A DNA stretch of 64,000 bases, from positions 64,202,800-64,266,799 of the forward strand of contig CM049314.1 of assembly GCA_026874595.1 (NCBI GenBank), read 5' to 3'. The notes beneath the pieces were generated by a model that saw nothing but the letters and a program-made list of their open reading frames with translations, was not told where the DNA came from and searched no databases. Position 1 is the stretch's first letter, and each line of letters begins with the position of its first letter. A program made the translations under genes and the position numbers. Source of the DNA: Sipunculus nudus (Eukaryota > Annelida > Sipuncula > Golfingiida > Sipunculidae). Shown in pieces: positions 1 to 10,573 of the stretch.

Positions 1-275
1 AGATCAGTGGTTTTGATATTAGGCAGACTTGAAGTGTAACAATTGCTTTTTAATGGAAAACGGAGGTTTTTCCTTAATATCTCGAAGGAACGAAGTTCTA
101 ATGACCCAATTTTCAGTATGGTAGGAGATTTTGGGGACATCTAATGGTATGCAGAATTTTGGATTCGTAGGTCCAACGGTTTTAAAACGTGCCCTGTTAA
201 CGTTTGGACGGCAGGACGGATGATGGACAAAGGACCATGACTATAGCTCAGATGACTTACAGTCATCATATTACA
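1..275 (+). mobile_element. 3' part of a pearl/HINE-like repeat, cut by the window edge
   Basis: The stretch matches the 3' third of the repeats at 23.1-26.3, 30.1-33.7 and 38.5-41.6 kb: the block with 'tttttccttaatatctcg', then 'ttttggggacatcta', then a GACGG-rich patch and 'ctatagctcagatgactta'. The usual terminal hairpin is lost because the sequence switches at about 275 into another repeat. No coding sequence is seen. Confidence 0.7.
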
Positions 276-835
276 CAGGCAGCTGTACTAAGGGGGTATC
301 TGTTTGGGATAATCAGTTGATTAGTACTGCCTTCCTCTGACTATTCAAAAGACTTTTATTCCACAGCAATCACATATTTTTGAAAATCTCTGCCATTCCA
401 TTCAAATATAAAATATGTATTGGGATCCAAGGAGACATTGAGTTGTTTTCTGATTCACACTTACACACTTGCTGACTGAGTCAGTACAAAAGAACAGACT
501 ACATATGTCATGCAGTAAACCACGTGCACTGACTGAATGTTGTGTAAAAGCTGGACCCTGGCTGTCAGTCACAGTCACATGACCTATCGTGTTACAAGGA
601 TAAACCCCAAGTGAACCACTGGGTTCAGAATCCCGGCCATTACAGGAATGACGGTGCAGTGACCAGGTTTTTGGTTTGGTAAGAGATCTTGTGGACATCT
701 AACAGTGTGCCAAATTTTGGATTCTTGGGTCTAATGGTTTCAAAATGTTCAAGTCTAACGGAAGGATGCACAGACAGAAGGACAGACTGATGACAAACAA
801 TGGACCACGACTAATGCTCAGCCAAAAAAAAAAAA
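276..835 (+). repeat. Opening repeat block, paralogue of 60130-60700
   Basis: From 'cacaggcagctgtac' onward this block is collinear with 60130-60700. Its right part again resembles a pearl/HINE-like 3' end ('ggacatctaacagtgtgcc', degraded ACGG patch, 'ctcagccaaaaa'). The open frame on the minus strand inside it (402-698) also exists in diverged form in the other copy but shows no family resemblance and is treated as chance. Confidence 0.65.
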
Positions 836-1193
836 ATGTAGAGAGAGGGAGTACTGTGCATAAATATAGGGCAGAACTATAGAAACTAGGCTGCAGCCTA
901 CCGCCGGTACCTTAAGCACAATGGGTGTCGCGTAATAAATTGTTTCCTGAGAAAGGCCGATACATATTATTTTCCTGAGAATTCCCGTATTTAATTTTGC
1001 TCTTAACTGGAGTTTGTTATATTAGAGGAGGAGGGGTCCTGGGAACCTGGGTTCCCCATCTGAACGGGGGTGTGGGGGCAGAGCCCCTTCCTTAAGCTTA
1101 ATTCTCCTATTCAAATAGTAAATGGTTTCCCATTTTTGCGATAGATGGCACTTCAATCGCAGATATAAATGAACAAAACTCGCTCCTGCTGGT

Positions 1194-1268
1194 ATCTCGT
1201 CTTCACTGCTCACTTAGTAGCGTGAAGGGCTCCTAGTCTCGAGATTGTAGGTTTGATTCCAGATTCAG
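1194..1268 (+). repeat. tRNA-derived SINE-like module, copy a
   Basis: A possible B box 'ggtttgattcc' (1250-1260) lies downstream of an A-box-like 'cacttagtagcgtg'. The B-box sequence varies in the copies near 1641 and 62133 around the consensus GGTTCGANTCC. No complete cloverleaf is seen, so this is read as a SINE head and not a functional tRNA gene. Confidence 0.45.
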
Positions 1269-1593
1269 ACGACGGCAGAACTAAAGAAACAGGGCTTCAG
1301 CCAACTGCCGGTACCTTATGCACAACGGGTGTTGCATAATAAATTGTTTCTTGAAAATGGCCAATACCTATTATTTTCCTGAGATTTCCCGTATTTAATT
1401 TTGCTCATAACTGGAGTCTATTATAAATTTATATTAGAGGAGGATGGGTCCTGGGAACCTGGGTTCCCCGTCGGAATGGGGCTAAAGCTTAATTTTCCTG
1501 TTCAAATAATAAATGGTTTCCCATTTTCGCGATAGATGGCCCTTCAATCGCAGATATAAATGAACAAAACACGCTCTTGCTGGTATCTCGTCT

Positions 1594-1666
1594 TCACGGC
1601 TCACTTAGTAGCGTGTAGGGCTCCTAGTCTAGAGATCATAGGTCCGATACCCGATTCAGGCGACTT
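1594..1666 (+). repeat. tRNA-derived SINE-like module, copy b
   Basis: Second module of the tandem pair, with B-box-like 'ggtccgatacc' (1641-1651) and the same upstream 'cacttagtagcgtg'. The acceptor stem is not preserved. Confidence 0.45.
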
Positions 1667-1675
1667 CTGATGCTT

Positions 1676-1941
1676 AGTAGTTGTTTATGTTAAAAGAGTT
1701 GAGTGTAGGGACATCTAAAGGGGAAAAGTAGGAGTTAAAAATAAAATAGGGAAGGAGAGGAGTCACTTTTATTTTTATATTTTCCTCAATAGAAGCGAAG
1801 CCCGCGTTCTATAGTGGCTCCAAATATAGTCTCACTTAAGAAAATACTTACGTATGAAAATACCTCACCGACCCTGTTAGCCATCCCTCTGACTCCGGGA
1901 CAGAGAGGCGAGTACGGTACGGATTAAAACCCGGAAGTTGG
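1676..1941 (+). repeat. Repeat module M ('agttgagtgtagggacatct'), copy 1
   Basis: Module M runs from 'agttgtttatgtta' through 'gaagcgaagcccgcg' and 'ttctatagtggctcc' to 'aaaacccggaagttgg'. Other copies lie at 6325-6400 (part), 62165-62307 and 62915-63205. No coding potential is evident. Confidence 0.65.
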
Positions 1942-1960
1942 AGGGTCTATCTAAAACGCA

Positions 1961-2128
1961 GAGAATCCGCGGAAAGATGGAGAATTCAGGGAGAATTAGC
2001 AGAGAGTTTTTATATGCAATGTTATTTTTAAATACACTTTAAAATCACTTAAATCTCCAACTATATTACTCTTAACATATTTTCGCACTGTTAAATAACC
2101 CAAATAATTAAAACATTTGTACATAATC
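1961..2128 (+). repeat. Left arm of a long internal inverted repeat
   Basis: Matches the reverse complement of 3873-4028: 'agagtttttatatgcaatg', 'aaaatcacttaaat', 'ctccaactatattactc' and 'ataattaaaa' occur in order in both. The arms are about 150 bp and separated by about 1.75 kb, so a transcript across them could fold back. Confidence 0.7.
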
Positions 2129-2556
2129 AAGCATTTTATGCTTAACAATGTAGACTCACCGCCGGGTGAATGTGTTACGCAAAATGTAGCAAACGTCTGA
2201 GTCACCAGCTGACACCGACAGATCTAAAGACGAAACCGCAACACTCCTATGTTAATGTTTCAATAGTTTATGTGTAAACCATAACAAAACCATACAGGTG
2301 TTAATAGGTGGTGAACCAAATATATAATATAATAAATAAATCATACCTTTACCTACATTTACTGATAGATAAAAAAACACTATCACCATCATTAATATAG
2401 TGTAAATAGGCTTAGACCAAATTTACCCGACATGCACAAATAAAAGTTGAAACACAGACATTGACTTAATGCACTAACAAAGATTGCACCTTTAAGCTAA
2501 TGAATCAACTTGGCAGTAGGATTATATAAAAGAAAATTTAAATATATATTTAATAG

Positions 2557-2559
<3 letters not shown>

Positions 2560-2612
<53 letters not shown>
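2560..2612. repeat. (TA)n microsatellite
   Basis: An uninterrupted TA dinucleotide run. The reading frames crossing it encode only alternating Tyr-Ile and are artefacts. Confidence 0.95.
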
Positions 2613-2614
<2 letters not shown>

Positions 2615-3170
2615 TTGTGATCACAGTTAAAGAGATTTTTTTATTAGTCTTTACAAAATACACCACACTTCTTTCTGACCATAACAATACAGAGTACAAT
2701 AATAATAAAAGAAATGAAAAATATAGCACAATGTACACATACCTGCAGCAAAAGTACAAGAACCTATTTAAACAATCTTCACAAAATTATTTCATTAATC
2801 AAGTTGTTTTAGTTATTTTAAAGACAAATGCACATATTATATGAAACCACTTATTACCACTTATATTATATATTTTAAAAAATTTTTTGTCACATTTAAT
2901 CATGTCTTCGAATACATCTCCTAACCCAAATTCACATTCAATCCCAACTGTTACAGTTGTATTATATTTAGGCATTGGTATTCTACTAGTAGGAACTAGA
3001 ATATCAGCAGAAGCTGACAAAAGCCCTCAGCCAAAAGAACAGTGTTTAGAGGTGGTAACAGTAACAAGTACTAAATATCTGTTCTCACATGGATGTATAT
3101 CTGTACATGTCTCAGTTATAAATTTAAAATGGAGAGGCATGTACCATGATTCATAAAAATCCACCAAATG
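2613..3170. other. Low-copy stretch, no gene recognised
   Basis: Short overlapping frames on both strands (for example 2887-3156 plus and 2799-3020 minus) have no recognisable domain. Nothing else is seen. Confidence 0.4.
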
Positions 3171-3174
3171 CTTC

Positions 3175-3647
3175 CTGAAAAATAAGCTTCTAAGTTTTAT
3201 TCTATTATCAGCTCTGTGACCTTGAAAAGTATGTCAAGTATTTTCTATAATCAGCTCTAAAACGTAGAAAAATTGGTCAAGGTCACCCATCTTCAACTTG
3301 ACCGAGATTTTGTCAATATACATCTTCACCGAAAAAATAAAATTCCTACGGTGAATCCTTTTAGAGATATCCCGCTCACAAGCCCAAAGTTGAAAAATCC
3401 GATAAAAATTCATTAAAAATCAGATATTGTAGGTGGCGCCACCAAACTTGTGTAGCAGGTACAGATTATCAGTCCCAATAATCATAGTAAGTTTTGTGAA
3501 AATCCACCAAATGGTTCCTGAGTAATTAGCATCTAAGTGTTTTTCAAGATATCCCGCTCACAAGGTAAAAGTTAACGGACGCCGGACGGACGGACGGACA
3601 GCTTGGGTGACGACAATAGCCCATCAGCCTAAGGGCTGAGGGCTAAA
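3175..3647 (+). repeat. Interspersed repeat with CGGACGGACGG tract and 3' stem
   Basis: Two related halves each contain 'atatcccgctcacaag' and 'aaatccaccaaatg'. They are followed by 'cggacggacggacgg' and a 3' end 'cagcctaagggctgaggg' that can pair with the upstream 'agccc'. The palindrome GGTGGCGCCACC (3432-3443) lies inside. It resembles the pearl/HINE-like elements in layout but has different termini. Confidence 0.5.
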
Positions 3648-3872
3648 AAGTATTGTTTTAGGAAATGGTGTAAAAACTTAATGCCTGGACTGAGACAAGA
3701 AACTAATTGTTTTTTTGCAATTTAATTTCTTGAATGAAACAAAAATCAACTGCATTTGCAATTGCAAATAGTCCACAGTCTCCTGATGCTATTCGTTGTC
3801 TCTGGCATGGCAGAAAAAAATCTTATCGGAGAACTTGCTTGTCCATACAAATGTGAGCTGAATTTAACGTGA

Positions 3873-4028
3873 ATGTACAGATTTTTAATTATTTCGGTCA
3901 TTTAACAGTGAACAAATATGTTACGAGTAATATAGTTGGAGAATTTAAGTGATTTTAATGTTTATTTAAAAGTATCATTGCATATAAAAACTCTCCGCAA
4001 ATTCTCCATCAAAACGCGGATTCTCTTT
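3873..4028 (-). repeat. Right arm of the long internal inverted repeat
   Basis: Inverse partner of 1961-2128. It ends beside 'aacgcggattctc', itself an internal copy of the element's terminal GGAGAATCCGCG motif. Confidence 0.7.
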
Positions 4029-4076
4029 TTTTTCCGACATACCATGACTCCAAGATGGCGGACGCAGGAATTTTAG

Positions 4077-5329
4077 GGACTGCCTAAAACATGTGCACGC
4101 CTGCGTGCACGCCTACGTGCATGCAGTTTAGACTGCCTTAGCAAGTGCCTAAATCGTGTGCGGCCGGATTTTGCGGACAACAACGTCTGACCAGAAAAAA
4201 GTTATTGTGGGATGTGTTTTGATAATTTGTCTGATGGAACTTATTATTTATTATATATATATATGATTTATGTTTATATTATATTCATATAATTTATGTG
4301 GGTATTAACATAAACAGTATTCATCATGAATATTTTTTCACTGTTCATATGTGAGAAATTATAAAAGAATTAACTATTATTAGTCATTTGATTTAAATTA
4401 TTATAAAAGACCGAATTTGATTATTAAATTCATATTGAGAATTCAATTATCACTAATAATATTTCTTGGGTGTCTTTATTCTGAGGAAGTGAACTGAAGC
4501 CACATACTGGTTACAACAAAATTATTCACAACAAACACAACATATACAGAAATATGTGATACAATAAATATGTACAGAATATCATTACTGTTATAACAGG
4601 CAAAAAATAAGCACACAGTGAAATATATTATGAAAAACAAGTTACTGAGACATATACCACGTATACCAATCCAACTAAAACACTAGCCATTCTAGAATAA
4701 TTAATATGGCTTTAAAAATAAAAATTGACCATGTAACAACCAAGAACTTGAAAGCGAAATATATAATCTTATAACATTTTACCCTATTTACATATGTGAC
4801 AAATTCACCATTTCTACTAAGTTCTAGATATCCAAGATTACATGAAAAAAGAAACCATTTATCACAACTGTCACATTGAACCATTTCAGATATACCGTCA
4901 GTTAGTTGTACCCAAATGGACACAATAACTAAAACTTTTTATAAGTGTAAAATCTAAGATCACTATCCCAGATTAAGCTAATTTTATTTATAACTTTTTA
5001 CATTTTAATTAAGCAATATATTACAGTTCAGTTATTTTGCAGGTCACTTTAGCGATATGACTAATCCTTATATTTTATATACAGCAAAAATGAATTAATA
5101 ATTAGATCCTTTGATGTTTTGATTGCCTGTGACTGGTTGAGTAAATCATAGCTTCTGTATTACTATGGCTATTATTCCAATGAATGTTTGGCGAAATTGG
5201 CATCCACATTTAACATTAAATGGCACCAAACTTCAAAATTAAGACAATTAAGAATTCATGTAAACTTGTACCTGTCCTACTGTACCGGTACATAATTGAT
5301 GTAACTATTCCATTATTAATATATATATA

Positions 5330-5361
<32 letters not shown>

Positions 5362-6074
5362 CCTGTCAAAATCGGTAGGCTATTATTAATAGATATATAA
5401 ATTGGGCCATTGCTTTTAACTATAAACAGGCACTTTCAAAATGGTAATGTTTGTCTTTTAGTTTTTACATCTTTTATTCTACAAGTATTGAATGCATGAC
5501 GTTGAAGTAGTAAAAAGCCATGGAACTTTGTAAGTAATAAAAAAGAAAAGAGGTATCAGAATAAATTATTATTGGGGTAAATAATACGTAGCATGTTATT
5601 ACGTATACAAAACGATATTTGCAACGCATATACTTCAAGTTACTGGATCATTGCCTCCAAGTATATAGTCATTTTCAAACATAATTGTTACATATTTATC
5701 TTTCCTTCCGCCCTCTTTGCCATTCAATTAAAAAATGGACTCCTCAACTGCTTTTTTCCCCAAGTAAACCTGTTGCACCATGCAGTGTTACGTTGCCATT
5801 ACTCCCTGCCTCGTGGCTAACCTTCATGCTTGTGATGTACAGCTGTAATCTTCATATTAAAAGTAAAAAAAAATATTCATGTTATTCCCCGCATAAATTA
5901 TATAAAGTTCCCTCAGACAAATTAACAAACCCCCCCCCCCACAAAATAACTATTTTTCTGGCCAGACGTTGTTATCCGCAAATCGGGCCGCACGCGGTTT
6001 AGGCATTTGCTAAAGCAGTCGAAACTGCGTGCACGTAGGCGTGCACGCAGGCGTGCATGCGTTTTAGGCAGTCC
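4077..6074. mobile_element. 2.0-kb non-autonomous DNA transposon with ~135-bp TIRs (MULE-like)
   Basis: The first ~135 bp ('ggactgcctaaaac', then 'gcacgcctgcgtgcacgcc', then 'aacaacgtctg') recur in inverse order at 5940-6074. Near-identical 10-bp flanks AGGAATTTTA (4066-4075) and AGGAAATTTA (6075-6084) suggest a target duplication; one extra G lies between the left flank and the TIR. Long GC-rich TIRs with a 9-10 bp duplication suggest a Mutator-like element. The interior is AT-rich with no transposase, so it would depend on an enzyme supplied elsewhere. Family assignment is an inference. Confidence 0.7.
5316..5361. repeat. (AT)n microsatellite
   Basis: Interrupted AT dinucleotide run inside the 2.0-kb TIR element. 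Confidence 0.9.
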
Positions 6075-6324
6075 AGGAAATTTACAGGGTGATCAACACC
6101 CAAAGGGTTGGTTAAAATTAGTTTTATTCTTTTTAAGCAATAACAAATAAGCTGTATGGTCGCACTGAATCATTCTCTGTTAAATTAATCATTTAAATTA
6201 CTCTTCCACATGTGTTTATGTGCTTTTCCAGCCATTTTTCCTAGTTTTATTAATTTTCCGATTTTTTTCCGAGAATTTCCGGGTTTTATTATAGCCCGGA
6301 TTCTCCGCGTTTTAGACAGACCCT

Positions 6325-6400
6325 GGGGAATGAGAGGAGACAGTTTTATTTATATTTTCCTTAATAGAAGCAAAACCCGCGTTCTATAGTGGCTCCTTCT
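6325..6400 (+). repeat. Repeat module M fragment
   Basis: Carries 'gagaggagacagttttat' and 'cccgcgttctatagtggctc', matching the middle of module M. Confidence 0.6.
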
Positions 6401-6640
6401 AAACTCTGAAGTGGTGATAACCAGCTGTACCGCCATGTTTTATAAGAAGCTTTCGTGCGGATTATACTTCTTATCGGCATAGGCCTCGGCAGTGGAGCCG
6501 AAAAACGTGCGGGCGATAATAAAGCTAGTAACACTTTGAATCACGTCACTACACGTAACTTCGTAATTCTATTATCAAAACTCGTTTACACTGACCTGAG
6601 CTTTCGGCTGCTGTTTTCCGTCGCTACTGTACCGGTCACC

Positions 6641-6652
6641 ATGCCCCTTACG
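6641..6652 (+). CDS. Candidate first coding exon (MPLT) of a small gene
   Basis: An ATG in a good context (GTCACCATGC) is followed by four codons and a donor-like ACG|GTAAAA. Read straight through, the frame stops after nine residues. If spliced to the acceptor at 6885/6886 the phase is kept (both boundaries are phase 0), giving about 96 residues in all. The upstream 200 bp are richer in CpG than the surroundings, as near a transcription start. This rests on splice-site inspection only. Confidence 0.3.
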
Positions 6653-6885
6653 GTAAAAATACAGCCATAAACGACACAGTTTTACCACAAATTTTGTTGC
6701 CAAGAAAAGCGTTTCCGGTGTATCATATAATGAGAGTGTTCATCATTTAATAAGATTTTTGCACAGCCGTAAGAGGTCGCTACTGGTGCAGATTATCAAT
6801 GCAGCCTCCCCAGTTATGAATCGATCCATGGGCTGACTTTCTGCACCAGACTTAAAAAATAGGTTTAATTTTTGTTGTTTTGCAG

Positions 6886-7164
6886 CTAAATAAGGTTTCC
6901 CTGAACGATGTGACTACTTACCGCCCGGCATCGTCAGAGACTCCTAATATACCTACTGGGGCATCGGAACGGAAAAGGGACATATCGGCCGCCGGCTTCA
7001 AACCAATCATAACGGCCGCCAGCGCCCAGAGTCAGGCGATTTCGGCCGCGAGCTCAAATCAGTCACAGACGCTGTCAAGTCAATCATACTGGCCGCAGTG
7101 TGAACCTGAGAGCACCATTTCGGCCGCCTCATTACTCAGTGCATTTATGCCTAAGGCTTGGTAG
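6886..7164 (+). CDS. Candidate second exon: Ser/Ala/Gln-rich 92-residue frame
   Basis: A typical acceptor (T-rich tract ending 'gttgttttgcag') precedes an open frame of 92 codons ending with TAG at 7162-7164. The protein begins LNKVSLNDVTTYRP and then repeats an (I/T)(S/T)AA(S/G) motif embedded in Gln and Ser. The exon is GC-rich against an AT-rich background, and five GGCCGC cores recur in it. No family is recognised. It may be a short real gene, a gene fragment, or a non-coding cluster of GGCCGC sites that happens to be open. If real, the low-complexity composition suggests a disordered protein. Confidence 0.35.
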   Translation, partial: LNKVSLNDVTTYRPASSETPNIPTGASERKRDISAAGFKPIITAASAQSQAISAASSNQSQTLSSQSYWPQCEPESTISAASLLSAFMPKAW

Positions 7165-8746
7165 TTTATTGTTTCCAGTTTTCCCTATATACCGTATTTG
7201 ACGTAATAAGCGCCCCTGGCGTTCTCAAATTTAAATTTTTCCAAATGTGTTGTATACCTAGATAAGCGCCCCCCAAACCCACATCTGCCAACTTCCAAAG
7301 TGCGTTACGATCCTCTTATTTAACACTTCGGCTTGTGAACAGGTGTTTGACTTCACAGCAAATTCAGGACATTTCAGAAAAACCAACGATCTCTTAGCGA
7401 TGGTTGTACGAAGTTTTGAAAAATAATAACTAATCCAAGTGATACCGATTTGCAGACGATTACATTTTGTGTTGTATCAGAGAATAGTGTGAATAACTGC
7501 AGTTCGAGATTTCCTTTGCAGGTAAAAGGAAAAATAAGGATGGTAATAAATGAACTCTTTAATAAAAGTCACCCCCTAATAAGGTAGTAGAATATATAAA
7601 ATATATAAAGGTATGTAAAACAGTATTTATTTTAAAGATAAAAAAATATAATACGGGACGTCGGTACCCCGATTATGTCAGTCAACGGCAAATACCTTTG
7701 ACAGCTGAGCCGATGTATGACATGGAATGGCATCGCCAATAATTGTCTCTTTGTCCTTCATTGTGCATGATATTACATGCAAAAGTTAAAAAAACCTGAA
7801 ATACTGGCCCTCAGACTCATGCGTATTATATTAACTTCAGTGCGTATACGCACCAGATCCTGGGTTTTGTTTAAAAATTGTGAGGAAGTTCGTCATATTT
7901 ATATCCCGCGGAAACACGGTCCCTTTCTTGAACTTTGTTGACCCGTTATGATACATTCAATTCTTGACGTAGTCCAATAATACAAGCTTGACAAACATTG
8001 AATTTCGCGTCACCTAAGGAAAGGCCGCCACATATTTATAATTATAACACGCTACTGGTTGTCTTGTAACCGAAGTGCCATGTGCGAGTCTGTGTATGTC
8101 AGTGTGCAAGCCAGCTGACAGCGCCTGCATTCACTGGACTCGTGAACATTTTACGCGGTAAATACGACACCATATGAAAAAAAAATCTTTATTTCAATAT
8201 GCATATTACGTGCTACTAAATGGCATTTAGCCATGAGCGCTGTATACACACAAATAAACCATGGGCTCTGGGATCTTGAGTACATGGGTATGCCCCGCAC
8301 GCTGTCAGCGGCATCGACAATTATATCACTGCATACATGTTTCAAGTGAATTATCAAGATATTTTTGGCAAAAAATACTTTGAAACTTATATATTTTCAG
8401 GATTGGGAATTCCGTTTCGGTCTGTTAGTTCCGCGATCGCGGCAAATCACTGGCTCAACTGTCAGAAGGGCTTTCATATAATACTGATTCAGTTAAAATC
8501 CCTGTGTCACTGCGGCAAGGGCAAAACTTTTCTTACTAATTTTTTAACTATGTGAATATGTAAATCTGATGTGTAAACGATAAATTAAAACAAAAATAAA
8601 TCATTGTAATGTTCTTTATCGAGTGTCTATTACCACCATACAGACATGATCACCGATATTAACGGCGTCCAGTTCGACCAACGTAATAATGCTGATTGAC
8701 GTTGTTACAGGTGCTCTTTTTATTACGTGACACGGGCGTAACTAAT
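7165..8746. other. Low-copy stretch without a recognised gene
   Basis: Contains 'taataagcgcccc' and a second 'gataagcgcccccc' near 7205-7275, and a perfect 14-bp palindrome GTGCGTATACGCAC near 7840. A T-rich tract ending in CAG at about 8400 could be an acceptor before a short frame ending near 8555, but nothing supports it further. No other structure is seen. Confidence 0.4.
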
Positions 8747-9358
8747 ATTGTGACATTCGTGTCTGGCCGCGTATTACATTCAATTTAATCAGTACTAGTT
8801 GAACTCTTGTTGTGGTGTGGCTTGGGTCGAGATATCGTGTACACCATGGTGTGTAGAGGCACGGCGATGTTTTCTAGAGAATTCCTGAAACGCGTGTTTA
8901 CTGTTGAGTAGGGTGCTTATAGACTGTGAAGGTATATAAAGAGGCTGTTTTTTTAGAACCAGAGGGCAGAGAGCAGAGAAGATTCCATCAGACGCAGAAG
9001 CGTGTGTCCAATTCTAGGACCTAATCCGACTAATGCAGCAATTATAGATTTTCAAAGACTTTCTCCTGGATTTTATGCATTTGGACTCCAGTTTACTTTC
9101 TGGATGTTGCAAGAGCTTTACACTGGACTGTCATTCTCAGAGAGTTTACATTTAAAGGACTTATCATTGTAATGGTGTTGGTATCCAGGTACTGTGCGCA
9201 TTGTTTTTCTATGTGATTGTATTGACTTGTTGCTATACCGCTGTTTTACTGTATAATTGTATTGATTTAGTGTATTGTAATGTTAGGGTTGTTTTAAGAA
9301 TAAATTATAGTTATTTGTTATAAAAAAACACTGACTTCTTTATTCATTCCCCTACACA
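8747..9358 (+). repeat. LTR-like sequence (possible solo LTR or promoter-first exon)
   Basis: A TATA box (TATATAAA, 8933-8940) is followed by purine-rich 'agagggcagagagcagagaa' at the distance expected for a start site. About 360 bp later comes AATAAA (9299-9304) and a T-rich tail ending near 'cccctacaca'. This order (U3, TATA, R, poly(A) signal, U5) fits an LTR starting TGTGACATTC. I found no second copy, no convincing short target duplication and no internal retroviral-type coding region, so it may equally be a host promoter. Confidence 0.35.
8933..8940 (+). promoter_or_regulatory. TATA box
   Basis: TATATAAA in a strong context, with a purine-rich stretch 20-40 bp downstream; part of the LTR-like sequence. 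Confidence 0.5.
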
Positions 9359-10017
9359 TTTCACGCTGCCTAGTGTTACAGAATTTGATTTGTTTTTATC
9401 TCCATTACAAAATTTGTGTTCATCACGCATACGTGATCTGTTTATATTAGGTTCCGTAAAAACGTAAATTATCCTTGGCGGCCCCGAGGACGCTGAAAAA
9501 CTTGTACCCGTAAAGAAGACGGCCACCCTTCTTCACCCTGTACACGAGCAAATACGGTAAGTATATATATTTCATTTCATAATACATCAACATACGTACC
9601 TGAATTCAGGTCACCCGATCAGCATTGCCACCTGCAGGGTCGGTTTTCACGGACAAAGTCAGTCAATGTTATCCATCAGGTTACCTTTTTGATAAGCTGT
9701 TGACAGTTCAGCAGTTTATAGATTTGTTAAATGAGATCCAATTATTTTAATAAACCTATTTTCTATTTTATCATATGTATACAGTAGCCATAAAGTCCCC
9801 ACTTACTGGTGGAAGGATATATGGGGGGAGGGGGTTATGATGGGAGTTACAACAGCTCAGTCTTTCTGTATATATTATATTGAATTATTAAATTTTATGG
9901 AATAGCAATAGAACTATTGTTCACAGTTCCAAAGAGCAAGGACTCCATTGGATGGAGTCAGAGGAGTTCTCCGGAAACAATTGGAACGCAAAACATTTTT
10001 GGCGGATACAATTATGT
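9359..10017. repeat. Diverged dispersed repeat, related to 16520-16760
   Basis: 'cagcagttta', 'tgggagttacaaca' and a G-rich run in between occur in the same order near 16560-16735. The rest has no recognisable content. Confidence 0.4.
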
Positions 10018-10085
10018 AAAACTGACTTAATTTCTGGCATGTATATAGGAACTAATTAGGTTAATATTTACGGTAAATATGAAGC
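10018..10085 (+). repeat. Fragment of the pearl/HINE-like repeat body
   Basis: 'gacttaatttctggcatgta' followed by 'taggaacta' and 'ggtaaatatgaa' matches the inner part of the elements at 25.9, 33.4 and 41.2 kb. It is cut off by the next repeat at about 10085. Confidence 0.6.
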
Positions 10086-10205
10086 AGGGTTGCATGGTTT
10101 TAGCCACCCTTTGGTTAAAACCGGTTAAAAACGTAGTTATAACCACCCCGGCTAAAACTGGTTTTAGCCTGTTTTAGCCACAAAAAAGCGGCTAAAACAG
10201 GCTGC
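10085..10205. mobile_element. hAT-like terminal sequence with GGTTTTAGCC motifs
   Basis: Starts with CAGGGTTGC, the kind of end seen in many hAT elements. It then carries repeated and inverted copies of ggttttagcc/ggctaaaac. I did not find the matching right end or an 8-bp target duplication, so the call is tentative. Confidence 0.3.
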
Positions 10206-10573
10206 AGCCTCACAAAATGTCAAACAAGCCTTTAAAGGTCTTCCATGTAGCTGTGACATAAAAATTTGTATGTTACCATGAACAACTAGTACCCAGTAGA
10301 AGATGTCTAACAAGTTGAGACTCCATGGTGTTTAACCATAACACAAATGTGGGTTTTATCACTCTTGAGTTTCAAATGATTTGAGAATTAATTTGCATGT
10401 TAAAACTGTTAATGTTCCAACGTTCTATAATCTTGGAAGTAAAGTATAATGGGGTAAACATGAGTTTTACCCAGGTGAAACCTGGGTTGGGTAAAATAGG
10501 TTTTACCCTAGTATTACCCAAGATTCCTGTGTTTTACCAATAATTATGAAAATATATAAATATATTTGTATAT

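Larger units (their letters stand above)
871..1668 (+). repeat. Tandem pair of ~400-bp units with tRNA-like modules
   Basis: Two diverged units (871-1274 and 1275-1668) start with 'gcagaacta' and share 'taataaattgtttc', 'attattttcctgaga' and 'tagaggagga'. Each ends with a tRNA-like stretch (next entries). The paralogous locus near 60.7-62.15 kb has only one unit, so the tandem arose or was lost after the two loci split. Confidence 0.75.
1942..6324. mobile_element. Composite element with ~28-bp terminal inverted repeats
   Basis: The left end 'agggtctatctaaaacgc' is matched in inverse at the right end (6290-6324, reverse complement 'agggtctgtctaaaacgc'), and both continue into GGAGAATCCG. The two flanks do not form one continuous host sequence: both belong to module M but to different parts of it, so a simple single insertion is not proven. 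No transposase frame was found. It contains an inverted-repeat pair, an (AT)n tract and the nested element at 4077-6074. Confidence 0.5.

Noticed and set aside
1194-1268. Possible tRNA gene
   Set aside because: Only A- and B-box-like parts are present; acceptor and anticodon stems do not pair, and the module is repeated within larger repeat units.
7187-9560. Element bounded by 'taccgtatttg' and its inverse
   Set aside because: Only about 11 bp of inverted similarity and no target duplication; likely chance or remnants of different repeats.
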